In this document: one piece after another, positions 41,546-49,763 of the stretch
Numbering within the stretch: position 1 is the first letter of the stretch
Layout: each line of letters begins with the position of its first letter
Assembly (NCBI GenBank): GCA_958422185.1
Contig: CATZNW010000002.1
Coordinates: 1 to 64,000 of the forward strand
Length of the DNA stretch: 64,000 nt
Direction: 5' to 3'
From: an uncultured Clostridium sp.
GTDB lineage: Bacteria > Bacillota > Clostridia > Oscillospirales > Acutalibacteraceae
Notes under the pieces: generated by a model
What the model was told of the DNA's origin: nothing
Databases searched by the model: none
Seen by the model: the letters and a program-made list of their open reading frames with translations, nothing else
Made by a program: the position numbers and the translations under genes

Positions 41546-42481
41546 ATGCCATTAGTTACAACAAAAGAAATGTTTAAAAAAGCATATGAGGGCGGCTACG
41601 CAATTGGCGCTTTCAATGTAAACAATATGGAAATCGTGCAGGGCATTACTCGCGCGGCAAAAGAACTTAACGCGCCTGTTATTCTTCAGTGCTCCGCAAG
41701 CGCTCGCAAATATGCAAGCCACGGTTATCTTGTTGCCATGGTAAAAGCGGCTGCTGAGGAAACCGGTCTTCCGATTGCTCTTCACCTTGACCACGGTCCG
41801 GATTTTGAGACCTGCAAGGACTGCATTGACGGCGGTTTCACCTCTGTTATGATCGACGGATCTTCCCTGCCTTATGAGGAGAACGTTGCCCTTACCAAAA
41901 AAGTTGTTGAATATGCTCATGCGCACGGTGTTGTTGTTGAGGGAGAGCTCGGAACGCTTGCCGGCGTTGAAGACGACGTTCAGGTTGACGCGGAAGACGC
42001 TTCCTATACAAAACCCTCAGAGGTGTATGATTTTGTTACAAGAACCGGCGTTGATTCGCTGGCAATCGCAATAGGCACAAGCCACGGCGCATACAAGTTT
42101 AAGCCCGGCCAAAAGCCGCAGCTCAGATTTGATATTCTTAAAGAGGTTGGCGAAAAGCTGCCCGGATTCCCGATCGTACTTCACGGCGCTTCCTCAGTAA
42201 ATCAGGAGCATATCAAAATGATAAACCAGTACGGCGGCGAGATGCCGGACGCTATCGGCATTCCTGAGGATATGCTCAGAGAGGCAGCATCCATGGCGGT
42301 CTGCAAAATCAATGTTGATTCTGATATCAGAATTGCAATGACAGCTGCTATCAGAAAGCATTTTGCTGAAAATCCGACTCATTTTGACCCGCGCCAGTAT
42401 CTTACCCCTGCAAGAGATCTTATCGAAGAGGTCGTTGCACACAAGATAGAGGTTGTTTTCGGTTCAAACGGAAAGGCTTGA
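41546..42481 (+). CDS. fba: Class II fructose-1,6-bisphosphate aldolase
   Basis: The 311-residue zinc enzyme cleaves fructose-1,6-bisphosphate in glycolysis and runs in reverse in gluconeogenesis. Zinc ligands are visible in LHLDHGPDFE (His near 81-84), in GTSHGAYKF and in VLHGASS. The catalytic Asp of LDHG is conserved. Start AGGAG-ATG is clear, and a terminator follows, so it is transcribed alone. Confidence 0.97.
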   Translation: MPLVTTKEMFKKAYEGGYAIGAFNVNNMEIVQGITRAAKELNAPVILQCSASARKYASHGYLVAMVKAAAEETGLPIALHLDHGPDFETCKDCIDGGFTSVMIDGSSLPYEENVALTKKVVEYAHAHGVVVEGELGTLAGVEDDVQVDAEDASYTKPSEVYDFVTRTGVDSLAIAIGTSHGAYKFKPGQKPQLRFDILKEVGEKLPGFPIVLHGASSVNQEHIKMINQYGGEMPDAIGIPEDMLREAASMAVCKINVDSDIRIAMTAAIRKHFAENPTHFDPRQYLTPARDLIEEVVAHKIEVVFGSNGKA

Positions 42482-42506
42482 TCATAAAATTTCAAAAAAA
42501 TTCCAG

Positions 42507-42540
42507 GATCCCGCTTATTTTTGAGCGGGATCTTTTTTTA
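42507..42540 (+). terminator. Terminator of fba
   Basis: GATCCCGCT / AGCGGGATC hairpin with a T7 tail. Confidence 0.9.
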
Positions 42541-42658
42541 TTTGTTTTTCTAAAAAAATCATGGATTAACAGTATTTTAAAATGAAACTAAAATCTTAGA
42601 ATGCAAATAATATTATTGCGCGAAAAGCGCAAAAAAATTTTTTGAGGAGATAGAAAAT

Positions 42659-42835
42659 ATGAAAAAGAAAACACAGAATATCATGAAAGGTTTGGGCGTG
42701 GCAATGGCGGTCGGTTCCGTAATAGCAGGCGCAAGCGCAACGATGGGTTCAAACAGCCGGAAAGCAAAAAAAACGATGCAGAAAGCAGTAAATTCAGTTT
42801 CTAATTTTGTTGATACCGTTTCAGGCATGATGTAA
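42659..42835 (+). CDS. Small hydrophobic protein of 58 residues
   Basis: A short frame with a strong ribosome site (TGAGGAGA, nine bases from the ATG) encodes 58 residues. A Lys-rich start is followed by a hydrophobic Gly/Ala segment (about 11-30) and an amphipathic helix with SNSRKAKKTMQKAVNSVSNF. It could be a small membrane or membrane-associated protein. I do not recognise a family. A terminator follows. The sequence is too short for certainty, but the ribosome site and isolated position support translation. Confidence 0.65.
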   Translation: MKKKTQNIMKGLGVAMAVGSVIAGASATMGSNSRKAKKTMQKAVNSVSNFVDTVSGMM

Positions 42836-42903
42836 GCGGCAAAAGTAAATACTTTTATCTGTTTTAGATGAAAATACTTTATTCAGGTATTAAAATGCGC
42901 ATA

Positions 42904-42929
42904 AAAAACGGCGGTTTCCCGCCGTTTTT
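42904..42929. terminator. Bidirectional terminator
   Basis: AAAAACGGCGG / CCGCCGTTTTT ends the small-protein gene on the plus strand and the folate operon on the minus strand. Confidence 0.85.
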
Positions 42930-42941
42930 ATCTACATATTT

Positions 42942-43427
42942 TCAATCAAGAGTAAATTTTGTTTTTCTGATCTGCTGATCTTTTATGTTTCCTATTGAAG
43001 ACGCGTATTCAAAACCGAATGCACTGCCGTTTTCAAAAAGATCAAGCAGCGGTAAAAGCACAAAAAGCCGCTCCTTCATATGAGGGTGCGGAACGATAAG
43101 ATTAGGTGTTCTTATGATCTTATCCTCCGCCAGAAGCAGATCTATATCTATTATACGCGGACCGTTTTTAAAATTGCGCACTCTGCCCATTGAACATTCT
43201 ATACCAAGGCAGATTCCCAGCATCTCATGCGGATTCATATTGCTTTCGCAAAGAACTGCGCAATTATAAAAATCCTGCTGTTTGGCGTAACCTACAGGTG
43301 ACGTTTCATATACAGCCGATTTTTTTATGACCGCCGTTTTCGGCGCTAACTCAAGCGCAGCGGCGCCCTCCCTTAAATTGTGAAGCCGGTCTCCGATATT
43401 GGTGCCGAGCCCTAAAACGTATTTCAT
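42942..43427 (-). CDS. folK: 2-amino-4-hydroxy-6-hydroxymethyldihydropteridine diphosphokinase
   Basis: The 161-residue enzyme transfers pyrophosphate to hydroxymethyl-dihydropterin. It begins VLGLGTNIGDR and carries the signature GPRIIDIDLLL with the magnesium-binding aspartates, then VPHPHMKERLFVLLPL. It is the last gene of the folate operon, four bases after folB. Confidence 0.96.
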   Translation of the reverse strand: MKYVLGLGTNIGDRLHNLREGAAALELAPKTAVIKKSAVYETSPVGYAKQQDFYNCAVLCESNMNPHEMLGICLGIECSMGRVRNFKNGPRIIDIDLLLAEDKIIRTPNLIVPHPHMKERLFVLLPLLDLFENGSAFGFEYASSIGNIKDQQIRKTKFTLD

Positions 43428-43431
43428 AAGC

Positions 43432-43794
43432 CTAATCCCTGTTTCTGATCACATTTACCGCCATGTATTCAAAATCCGCTTTTACCGGAGCGTGCGGCTT
43501 TTTAAGCGTAAGATCAACAGAAAAGACGGCCGGATATTCTTCCAATATCGCTTTTGCGGTTATATCCGCGCATTTTTCAATCAGATCATATTTTTCAGCT
43601 GTGAAAACACGGCGCACTGTTTTAACGACTTTTGCATAGGAAACCGTATCCTCCACGTTATCGCTGCTGCATGCACGGTTCATATTCACGCTCAAAACAA
43701 TATCAAAAACAAAATCCTGCCCCTGTTCCTTTTCCTCCTGATTAACACCGTGATAGGCAAAAAGACGCAGACCTTTTATGATTATTTTATCCAT
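43432..43794 (-). CDS. folB: Dihydroneopterin aldolase
   Basis: The 120-residue enzyme makes the hydroxymethyl-dihydropterin used by FolK. FAYHGVNQEEKEQGQDF at the start, SYAKVVKTV and the ending KPHAPVKADFEYMAV are family marks. The start overlaps the stop of the YbjQ-like gene by one base (TAATG). Confidence 0.95.
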   Translation of the reverse strand: MDKIIIKGLRLFAYHGVNQEEKEQGQDFVFDIVLSVNMNRACSSDNVEDTVSYAKVVKTVRRVFTAEKYDLIEKCADITAKAILEEYPAVFSVDLTLKKPHAPVKADFEYMAVNVIRNRD

Positions 43795-44120
43795 TATTCC
43801 TTATTCTTTACAACGACTGCGGTGCCGGAGGCCGAAACCATAAGCATACCGGCGTTTCCGAACGTTTCATAATCAATATCCACGCCTACAACGGCATTTG
43901 CCCCAAGCTGCTGGGCGCGCATCTCCATTTCACGGATAGCATTATCCCTTGCCTGTGTAAGCTCTTTTTCGTAGCCTTCGCTTCTGCCGCCTACGATATT
44001 TCTGATAGACGCACCGAAATCCTTTAAAAAGTTTACGCCGGCAACGACCTCTCCTACCACGATTCCCTTATACTCCACGATCACTCCGTTTTCAAGAGTT
44101 GGGGTTGTAACACTGATCAT
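43794..44120 (-). CDS. YbjQ/UPF0145 family protein inside the folate operon
   Basis: The 108-residue protein matches YbjQ (UPF0145, heavy-metal-binding-domain annotation): GEVVAGVNFLKDF, IVGGRSEGYEKEL and GANAVVGVDIDYE. Members form pentameric rings and have no proven biochemical role. The start at 44120 follows AAAGGAG. It sits between folP and folB, coupled to folB by a one-base overlap, so it is expressed with folate synthesis. Whether it takes part in it is unknown. Confidence 0.9.
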   Translation of the reverse strand: MISVTTPTLENGVIVEYKGIVVGEVVAGVNFLKDFGASIRNIVGGRSEGYEKELTQARDNAIREMEMRAQQLGANAVVGVDIDYETFGNAGMLMVSASGTAVVVKNKE

Positions 44121-44133
44121 AAATATTCTCCTT

Positions 44134-44952
44134 TCAATTATTAAATGATTTATCAACACGGTATTTCAAGGCATCTGCCATTAAAATACCTTGTTTTTCC
44201 GATTTTACGTCATGCAGTCTTATAATATTGACCCCGCCCAGAATTGCCGCGGTATCAGCCGCTATATTGCCGAAAACGCGTTTTTTGGGGTCTGGCTGAC
44301 CGCTGCCCTCTCCTATAACTCTTTTTCTGCTTGTACCCAGAAGAAGCGGATATTCCGGCAGCCGGTAATCTCTGATATTCGCTATCAGGCGAAAATCCTG
44401 TTCCCTGCTCTTTGAAAAGCCTATGCCCATATCAAAACAAAGATTTTCTTTTTTTACACCGAGCTCATATGCCTGCCGCGCGCTCCGTTCAAAAAAATCG
44501 CGCGCTTCTTTTTCCGCACCTTTTCCGGAAAACGTTATGATCCAGCCGCAGCCGTAATTTTTTACTATCTCTGCCATTTCAGGATTTACAACGCCTGAAA
44601 CATCGTTAATGATATGCGCGCCCAGCTGAATGGCTCTTTGCGCAACAAAAGGATAAAACGTATCGACGGATACGGGAACTTTTATTTTTTCTTTTATCTG
44701 TTTTAAAACGGGTTCAAGCCTTTTCCATTCTTCTTTTTCACTTATTTTTTTATATCCCGGCCGGGTAGACTGCGCCCCGAAATCAATAATATCCGCGCCG
44801 TTTTCCTGTGCTTTAAACGCATGATCCGCCGCTGTCCCGGGATCAAGATTTATACCTCCGTCGGAAAAAGAATCCGGAGTAACGTTTATAATAGACATGA
44901 TCAGAGTCCTGCCCGAACAATCCACGTTTTTATTTCTGCATTTCCATATCAT
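44134..44952 (-). CDS. folP: Dihydropteroate synthase
   Basis: The 272-residue TIM-barrel enzyme joins p-aminobenzoate to the pterin pyrophosphate and is the sulfonamide target. Signatures are IINVTPDSFSDGG, DFGAQSTRPG (where GAES/GGES is usual) and LLGTSRKRVIG. The start overlaps the folE stop (TAATATG) without its own clear ribosome site, which suggests translational coupling. Confidence 0.95.
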   Translation of the reverse strand: MIWKCRNKNVDCSGRTLIMSIINVTPDSFSDGGINLDPGTAADHAFKAQENGADIIDFGAQSTRPGYKKISEKEEWKRLEPVLKQIKEKIKVPVSVDTFYPFVAQRAIQLGAHIINDVSGVVNPEMAEIVKNYGCGWIITFSGKGAEKEARDFFERSARQAYELGVKKENLCFDMGIGFSKSREQDFRLIANIRDYRLPEYPLLLGTSRKRVIGEGSGQPDPKKRVFGNIAADTAAILGGVNIIRLHDVKSEKQGILMADALKYRVDKSFNN

Positions 44953-44953
44953 A

Positions 44954-45511
44954 TTACTTGTCAAGCAGGGCAAGCGCCTCGGCCCTTGTGCGCGCGTCTG
45001 ATCTTATTACTCCCCTTAAAGCAGAAGTCTGCGTTATGCTGCCGGAGGCTTTTGCGCCTCTTATGGACATACACATATGTTCCGCTTCCATAATAACGGC
45101 AACGCCCTTTGCGTTCATTTTTTTATATAGAAAATCCGCAATATCATGCGTCAGCCTTTCCTGCACCTGCGGTCTTTTTGCAAAATTATCAACGATTCTT
45201 GCAATTTTTGAAAGCCCGATTATCTTGTTTTCACTGGGTATATATGCAATATGCGCCTTGCCTACAAACGGAAGCAGATGATGTTCGCACATGGAAGCAA
45301 AGGGTATATCGCGAACGATCACCATTTCATCGTTTGATTTTTCCTCAAAAAATTTAAGATGCTGTTCAGGGTCTTCGGACAGGCCGCAGAACATTTCCTC
45401 ATACATATTCGCAACGCGGCGCGGAGTCTCCTTAAGTCCCGGTCTGTCCGGATCTTCTCCCACCGCTTCAAGTATTTCTTTTACTGCTTTTTCTATTTTT
45501 TTCTTATCCAT
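44954..45511 (-). CDS. folE: GTP cyclohydrolase I
   Basis: The 185-residue enzyme converts GTP to dihydroneopterin triphosphate, the first step of folate synthesis. Zinc ligands are in SMCEHHLLPF (Cys and His) and EHMCMSIRG (Cys), and RPQVQERLT is the usual helix. AAAAGGAAA precedes ATG. It follows the LCP-like gene by 14 bases. Confidence 0.97.
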   Translation of the reverse strand: MDKKKIEKAVKEILEAVGEDPDRPGLKETPRRVANMYEEMFCGLSEDPEQHLKFFEEKSNDEMVIVRDIPFASMCEHHLLPFVGKAHIAYIPSENKIIGLSKIARIVDNFAKRPQVQERLTHDIADFLYKKMNAKGVAVIMEAEHMCMSIRGAKASGSITQTSALRGVIRSDARTRAEALALLDK

Positions 45512-45525
45512 ACATTTTTCCTTTT

Positions 45526-46443
45526 CTATTTTGAAAAATAACCGAGCGCATCGCTTACCGAATCCGATATAACGTTATTTCCTTCATATATAAGCGGCAC
45601 ACTGTAAACATTAACTCCGGTAGTATCGCTGGAAAGTACCGTTAAATTATCCTGCTGGGCAGTAAAATCGCGGACCGTTATATTTGTTTCTGCATATTCG
45701 ATGAACCGGCTGAATATTCTTTCCCTGTTTTCATAATTTTCTGCATTCATATGCTGTGAAACGGCAGCCAGTATCATATCGTTTACCGCGGAATAATTGT
45801 TTTCCTGCGATATATAATACCGCATAAGTTTAACGGCGTTATCACCGTCCAGAGTCTGATTTCCGGCGCTTATTCTTATATTATAACCGTAACGAGAAGT
45901 ATCTTTGTACCGCACATCATTTAAAACGGTATAGTTTACGCTTCCAAGATAATCATACATCTCCTCATAATCCGTATAATTAAAATCTGCATAATAATCG
46001 ATATCTACTCCGAACAGCCTTGAAATACTTTTTGATACGCCGGCAGCGCCCAGCGAAGAATAGGTCTGTGAAACGGACTTTCCGTTTTCCAGAGTCTGAG
46101 GAGATATCGTACAGGCTTTATAGGATATTGTATCCATATCCGTCTGAAAAAGGGCACAGAAATAAAGTTCCTGTGTGTTTTCGTTACTGAGTAAAAACAA
46201 ATAATTTGTTTTTCCCTGAACAACGGGCAGTTGTTCCTCCTCAACCACCTCTTCTTCTTTAAGATCATCAGGAGTTACGAACGCTTTAAAAGAAAAATCA
46301 TATCTTATTCCGAATATGATAAGGAAAACAGCTGTAAAAACAATAATAAACGCCAGGACCGCAAGCAGTATCTTTTGTTCCAGATCGGATTTTACGCGTG
46401 AGGAAGATATATAAATATCTCCGCGGTTTTTAAAAATCCTCAT
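45526..46443 (-). CDS. Degenerate LytR-CpsA-Psr (LCP)-like membrane protein
   Basis: The 305-residue protein has a cytoplasmic N terminus, one membrane helix (about 24-46) and an extracellular domain with the LCP order of strands: TNYLFLLSN, then FGVDIDYYADFNYTDYEEMYDYLGSV and AGNQTLDGDNAVKLMRYY. Residues that hold the lipid pyrophosphate in active LCP enzymes are absent: TRADS and LRDS in the intact paralogue at 55942 become TQELY and TISPQ, and the R..R..RQ helix is missing. It likely lacks ligase activity. It diverges from dnaA and heads the folE-folP-ybjQ-folB-folK transcript. GAGGAGGA precedes the ATG. Confidence 0.75.
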   Translation of the reverse strand: MRIFKNRGDIYISSSRVKSDLEQKILLAVLAFIIVFTAVFLIIFGIRYDFSFKAFVTPDDLKEEEVVEEEQLPVVQGKTNYLFLLSNENTQELYFCALFQTDMDTISYKACTISPQTLENGKSVSQTYSSLGAAGVSKSISRLFGVDIDYYADFNYTDYEEMYDYLGSVNYTVLNDVRYKDTSRYGYNIRISAGNQTLDGDNAVKLMRYYISQENNYSAVNDMILAAVSQHMNAENYENRERIFSRFIEYAETNITVRDFTAQQDNLTVLSSDTTGVNVYSVPLIYEGNNVISDSVSDALGYFSK

Positions 46444-46702
46444 TTCTGTCCTCCTCTCTTATTTAAGAATTATTATACATGAACCGAAAATATAAAACAA
46501 GTGACAAATGATGAATTCATTCAGATATTAAATATTACCATCAAATAAAAACCGACTTCTTATATTTAAAATATTATATATCTTATAATATATATTAATT
46601 TTAAGTATTGTATATTATTAAATAAAGTGTTATAATAACTTATATTTTGGTTTTCAACATAATTTCAAATATATATTAAAAATCATGATCAAGGAGCATG
46701 AA
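46444..46702. other. AT-rich region upstream of dnaA (left part of oriC)
   Basis: The 259 bases between the divergent LCP-like gene and dnaA are almost entirely A and T. They contain the dnaA promoter and one TTTTCAACA box (46651-46659) identical to two boxes found downstream of dnaA. It probably forms the first half of a bipartite origin like that of Bacillus. Confidence 0.6.
46608..46636 (+). promoter_or_regulatory. Promoter of dnaA
   Basis: TTGTAT and TATAAT are 17 bases apart. The TTTTCAACA box lies just after, at 46651, in a position suited to DnaA autoregulation. Confidence 0.65.
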
Positions 46703-48082
46703 ATGGATACATATAACGATATATGGCTTGCCGTTTTGGAAGCCGTAAGACCAAATGTTTCACAGACCGGTTTTTCCGCATGGCTCAGCGGCGAAAAAAA
46801 CGGATATCTTAAATTTACGGAATTTGAAAATAACACAGTTTATCTTCACTGCCCAAACGAAATGAAAATAAATATAATCAAGAGCCAATATATAGAAACG
46901 CTTAAAAATGCTTTTGAAGACATCATGGGGTTTCCGGTAAAAATTGAACTTGTGCTTGATGAAAAATCACCGCTTGACATTACTTCGGATCCCGAGCCGG
47001 AAAAGGAAAAAAATCAATATCCTGTGCCGGAAGATAAACAGGAGCAGTTTACCTTTGAAACTTTTGTTGAAGGCCCTTCAAACAAATTTGCGTACAGGGC
47101 GGCAATCGCCGTTGCCAAGGATCCCGGCGGTCATATAAGAAGGGACCGCTCTTACGGAAATTATAATCCATTATTCATCTATGGCAAATCCGGACTTGGA
47201 AAAACGCACATTTTAAACGCCATCTGCTATGAGATAAGAAAAAATTTTCCCGATATGAAGATCCTCTATCTTCGTTCGGAAGATTTTGTAAATGAATTTG
47301 TAAACGCGTTAAGGCAAAAAACCGTTGATGATTTTCATCTTAAATTCCGAAATATTGATGTTCTTCTGATTGATGATATCCAGTTTATAGGCGGAAAGGA
47401 AAGAATGGAAGAGGAATTCTTTCACACATTTAATTCCCTGATAGAAAACGGAAAGCAGATCGTGCTTTCCTCAGACCGCCCCCCAAAAGAGATCCAGAGT
47501 CTGACCGAAAGGCTATGCACCCGTTTTGAAAGCGGTATTCTTGCTGATATTCAAAGCCCTGAATATGAAACGCGCTGCGCTATAATAAAAAACAAAGCTG
47601 TTCTTCTGAATTTAAACATTTCAAATGAAGTTGTTGAATATATTGCGGAGAAGATAAAAACAAATATCCGCCAGCTTGAGGGAACCGTAAAGAAACTTTC
47701 AGCCTTAAAAGACCTTACCAACCGGGAACCGACCGTTGGAATTGCGCAAAAGGTAATAAAGGACGTTATAGACGATGATATTCCTCCTATTCCGGTAACG
47801 GTTGAACGAATCGTTGAAGAAGTTTCAAGAATGCAGGGGGTTCCCGTTGAAGATATAAAATCCACAAGGCAGAAGGCAAATATCTCGCTTGCGCGCAAAA
47901 TGTGTATGTATATAATGCGGGAAGTTACCACTCTTACGCTTGAACAGATAGGAGAAGAATTCGGTAAAAACTATTCCACCGTTATTTATAGCCTGAAAGA
48001 AATCTCTAAAAAAATGGAAGAGGATTCAAAAATAGAAAGAAAAATCAACGATATTATCAATAATGTTAAAACAAATGTTTAA
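46703..48082 (+). CDS. dnaA: Chromosomal replication initiator protein DnaA
   Basis: The 459-residue AAA+ protein opens oriC. Domain I is 1-80, a short linker 90-115, the AAA+ domain about 116-330 with Walker A GKSGLGKTH (161-169) and Walker B LLIDDIQF (221-228), and the DNA-binding domain IV 366-459. The signature that reads the DnaA box, usually GRDHTTV, is GKNYSTV (421-427), an unusual set of changes. The start at 46703 is set by AAGGAG six bases ahead; an earlier in-frame codon at 46685 precedes that site. Confidence 0.97.
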   Translation: MDTYNDIWLAVLEAVRPNVSQTGFSAWLSGEKNGYLKFTEFENNTVYLHCPNEMKINIIKSQYIETLKNAFEDIMGFPVKIELVLDEKSPLDITSDPEPEKEKNQYPVPEDKQEQFTFETFVEGPSNKFAYRAAIAVAKDPGGHIRRDRSYGNYNPLFIYGKSGLGKTHILNAICYEIRKNFPDMKILYLRSEDFVNEFVNALRQKTVDDFHLKFRNIDVLLIDDIQFIGGKERMEEEFFHTFNSLIENGKQIVLSSDRPPKEIQSLTERLCTRFESGILADIQSPEYETRCAIIKNKAVLLNLNISNEVVEYIAEKIKTNIRQLEGTVKKLSALKDLTNREPTVGIAQKVIKDVIDDDIPPIPVTVERIVEEVSRMQGVPVEDIKSTRQKANISLARKMCMYIMREVTTLTLEQIGEEFGKNYSTVIYSLKEISKKMEEDSKIERKINDIINNVKTNV

Positions 48083-48365
48083 ACTTTTTCAACAAGTTAT
48101 TATCCTTTAAACAGAAAAATTTTAAACACTGCTGTTAAAAAAAATTTTTTTCAACAAAGAAAACATTTTTTCAATAAAAAAATCAACAGTAAAAAAATGT
48201 ATAAAAGGCTTTATTATCGGATAAAATAAAGTTTTAAACATTTTTAACAACCCCTAATACTACTACTAAAATTATCTTAATGATAATAAAAAAATGATAT
48301 TTTATCATTTTTCCACATCTAAAACATTATGAATATATTTTCATTGAAAAGAACGGAGGATTACC
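48083..48365 (+). other. Replication origin oriC (dnaA-dnaN intergenic region)
   Basis: The gap contains repeated DnaA-box-like sites: TTTTCAACA at 48086-48094 and 48148-48156, TTTTCAATA at 48168-48176, TTTTTAACA at 48241-48249 and on the minus strand at 48133-48141, and TTTTCCACA at 48309-48317. The box at 48241 is followed by ACCCC and then TAATACTACTACTAA (48255-48269). This is the arrangement of the basal unwinding system: DnaA box, short GC-rich spacer, DnaA-trios. The rest is A/T runs suited to melting. No gene is present. Confidence 0.8.
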
Positions 48366-49481
48366 ATGAAATTTTCCTGCAACGCAAAAAATCTGAACGA
48401 CGCCTGCAATAACGTTATGAGAGCCGTGAGCACAAAAGTGACTATTCCTACCATAGAGGGAATACTTGTTGAATGCGGTTCTGATACACTCAGCCTTACC
48501 GGGTATGATTTTGAATTCGGGATCAATACGATTATGCAGGCAACAGTAAGCGAGCCGGGAGCAATCGTAATCAATGCAAAAGTACTTTGCGATATTATAA
48601 GAAAGGCTTCAAGTGAAATGGTTACCGTTGAAACAAACGGTACTTCTGTTTCTATCATAGCCGGCGCAGCTCAGTACAATATAATGGGAATAGAGGCGGA
48701 TGAATACCCGGAACTTCCAAGTGTTTCAGGGGGAGTGCCTCTTTTTATCAATCAACATATTTTACAGCAGATGGTTATGCAGACTTTATTTGCGGTTGCA
48801 GATAATGAAAATTCCAAGCAGGTTCATACAGGACTTAAATTTGAAATGAGTCTTAATCAGCTGCGTCTTATTGGTGTTGACGGATACAGGCTTGCGATCA
48901 GAACGGAAACGATCAAATATGACGGAGAAGACATAAGCTTTATAGTGCCTAAAAAAACGATCAGAGAGCTTATTAAAATAATAGGAACGGATAATGAAAA
49001 AGATATTCAGATCAGCGTTGGAAAAAGACATATCATTTTTGAAGTTGAGAATTACAGTATTATAAGCAGACTCCTTGAAGGGGATTTTCTGGATTATGAA
49101 GCGGCTTTGCCGAAATCTTCAACAACGGCTGTTCTTATTAATACGAATGACGCGATAGACTGCATTGAAAGAACCATTCCGGTAATTGAAAACAATGCAA
49201 AAAATCCTATAAGATGTCTTTTTGATAATGATGAGATGAGGGTATCTACCGTGTCTTCTCTCGGAAGAGTGGTTGATTATACGCACGCAAATATAAGCGG
49301 TGCAAGGGTAGAAATAGGTTTTAACTCAAAATTCTTGCTTGACGCTCTTTCCGCGGCTGATACGGATCAGGTAAAGATAGAGCTTGGAGGGCCTGTAAGT
49401 CCGGTAAAGATATTGCCTGTTAATGACGAACATTTTCTTTTTCTTGTATTGCCGATGAGACTGAAAAACACAGAAAATTAA
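48366..49481 (+). CDS. dnaN: DNA polymerase III beta clamp
   Basis: The 371-residue sliding clamp has three similar domains and the usual ending LPMRLKN; VSTKVTIPTIEGILVE and GVDGYRLAIR are family marks. It encircles DNA and tethers polymerases, including DinB at 34.5 kb. CGGAGG precedes the ATG. It follows oriC. Confidence 0.97.
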   Translation: MKFSCNAKNLNDACNNVMRAVSTKVTIPTIEGILVECGSDTLSLTGYDFEFGINTIMQATVSEPGAIVINAKVLCDIIRKASSEMVTVETNGTSVSIIAGAAQYNIMGIEADEYPELPSVSGGVPLFINQHILQQMVMQTLFAVADNENSKQVHTGLKFEMSLNQLRLIGVDGYRLAIRTETIKYDGEDISFIVPKKTIRELIKIIGTDNEKDIQISVGKRHIIFEVENYSIISRLLEGDFLDYEAALPKSSTTAVLINTNDAIDCIERTIPVIENNAKNPIRCLFDNDEMRVSTVSSLGRVVDYTHANISGARVEIGFNSKFLLDALSAADTDQVKIELGGPVSPVKILPVNDEHFLFLVLPMRLKNTEN

Positions 49482-49511
49482 AACTGATTTTAAACATTTG
49501 TTTATAAGAAT

Positions 49512-49763
49512 ATGAAAAGACTGAATGTAAAGATAGCCGCAAGAAAAAAAATAAAAATTGAAATTTCAACGCCTTATATTAAGCTGGACAGTCTGCTGAA
49601 ATTCGCCGGCGCCGCAGAGACCGGAGCAATGGCAAAACAGATTGTACAGGAAGGGCGTGTTAAAGTGAACGGAGAAATATGTTCTGCCCGAGGAAGAAAA
49701 ATAAAAAACGGCGATATCGTATCATATTTAAATATGGATTATGAGATAATCAATGAGAATTAA
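49512..49763 (+). CDS. yaaA: S4-domain RNA-binding protein YaaA
   Basis: The 83-residue protein is the S4-like protein found between dnaN and recF in Firmicutes. YIKLDSLLKFAGAAETGAMAK and GRVKVNGE form the S4 fold. It has a basic extension of 14 residues before the usual start, so translation may begin later; no start has a good ribosome site. It overlaps recF by 11 bases. Confidence 0.9.
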   Translation: MKRLNVKIAARKKIKIEISTPYIKLDSLLKFAGAAETGAMAKQIVQEGRVKVNGEICSARGRKIKNGDIVSYLNMDYEIINEN

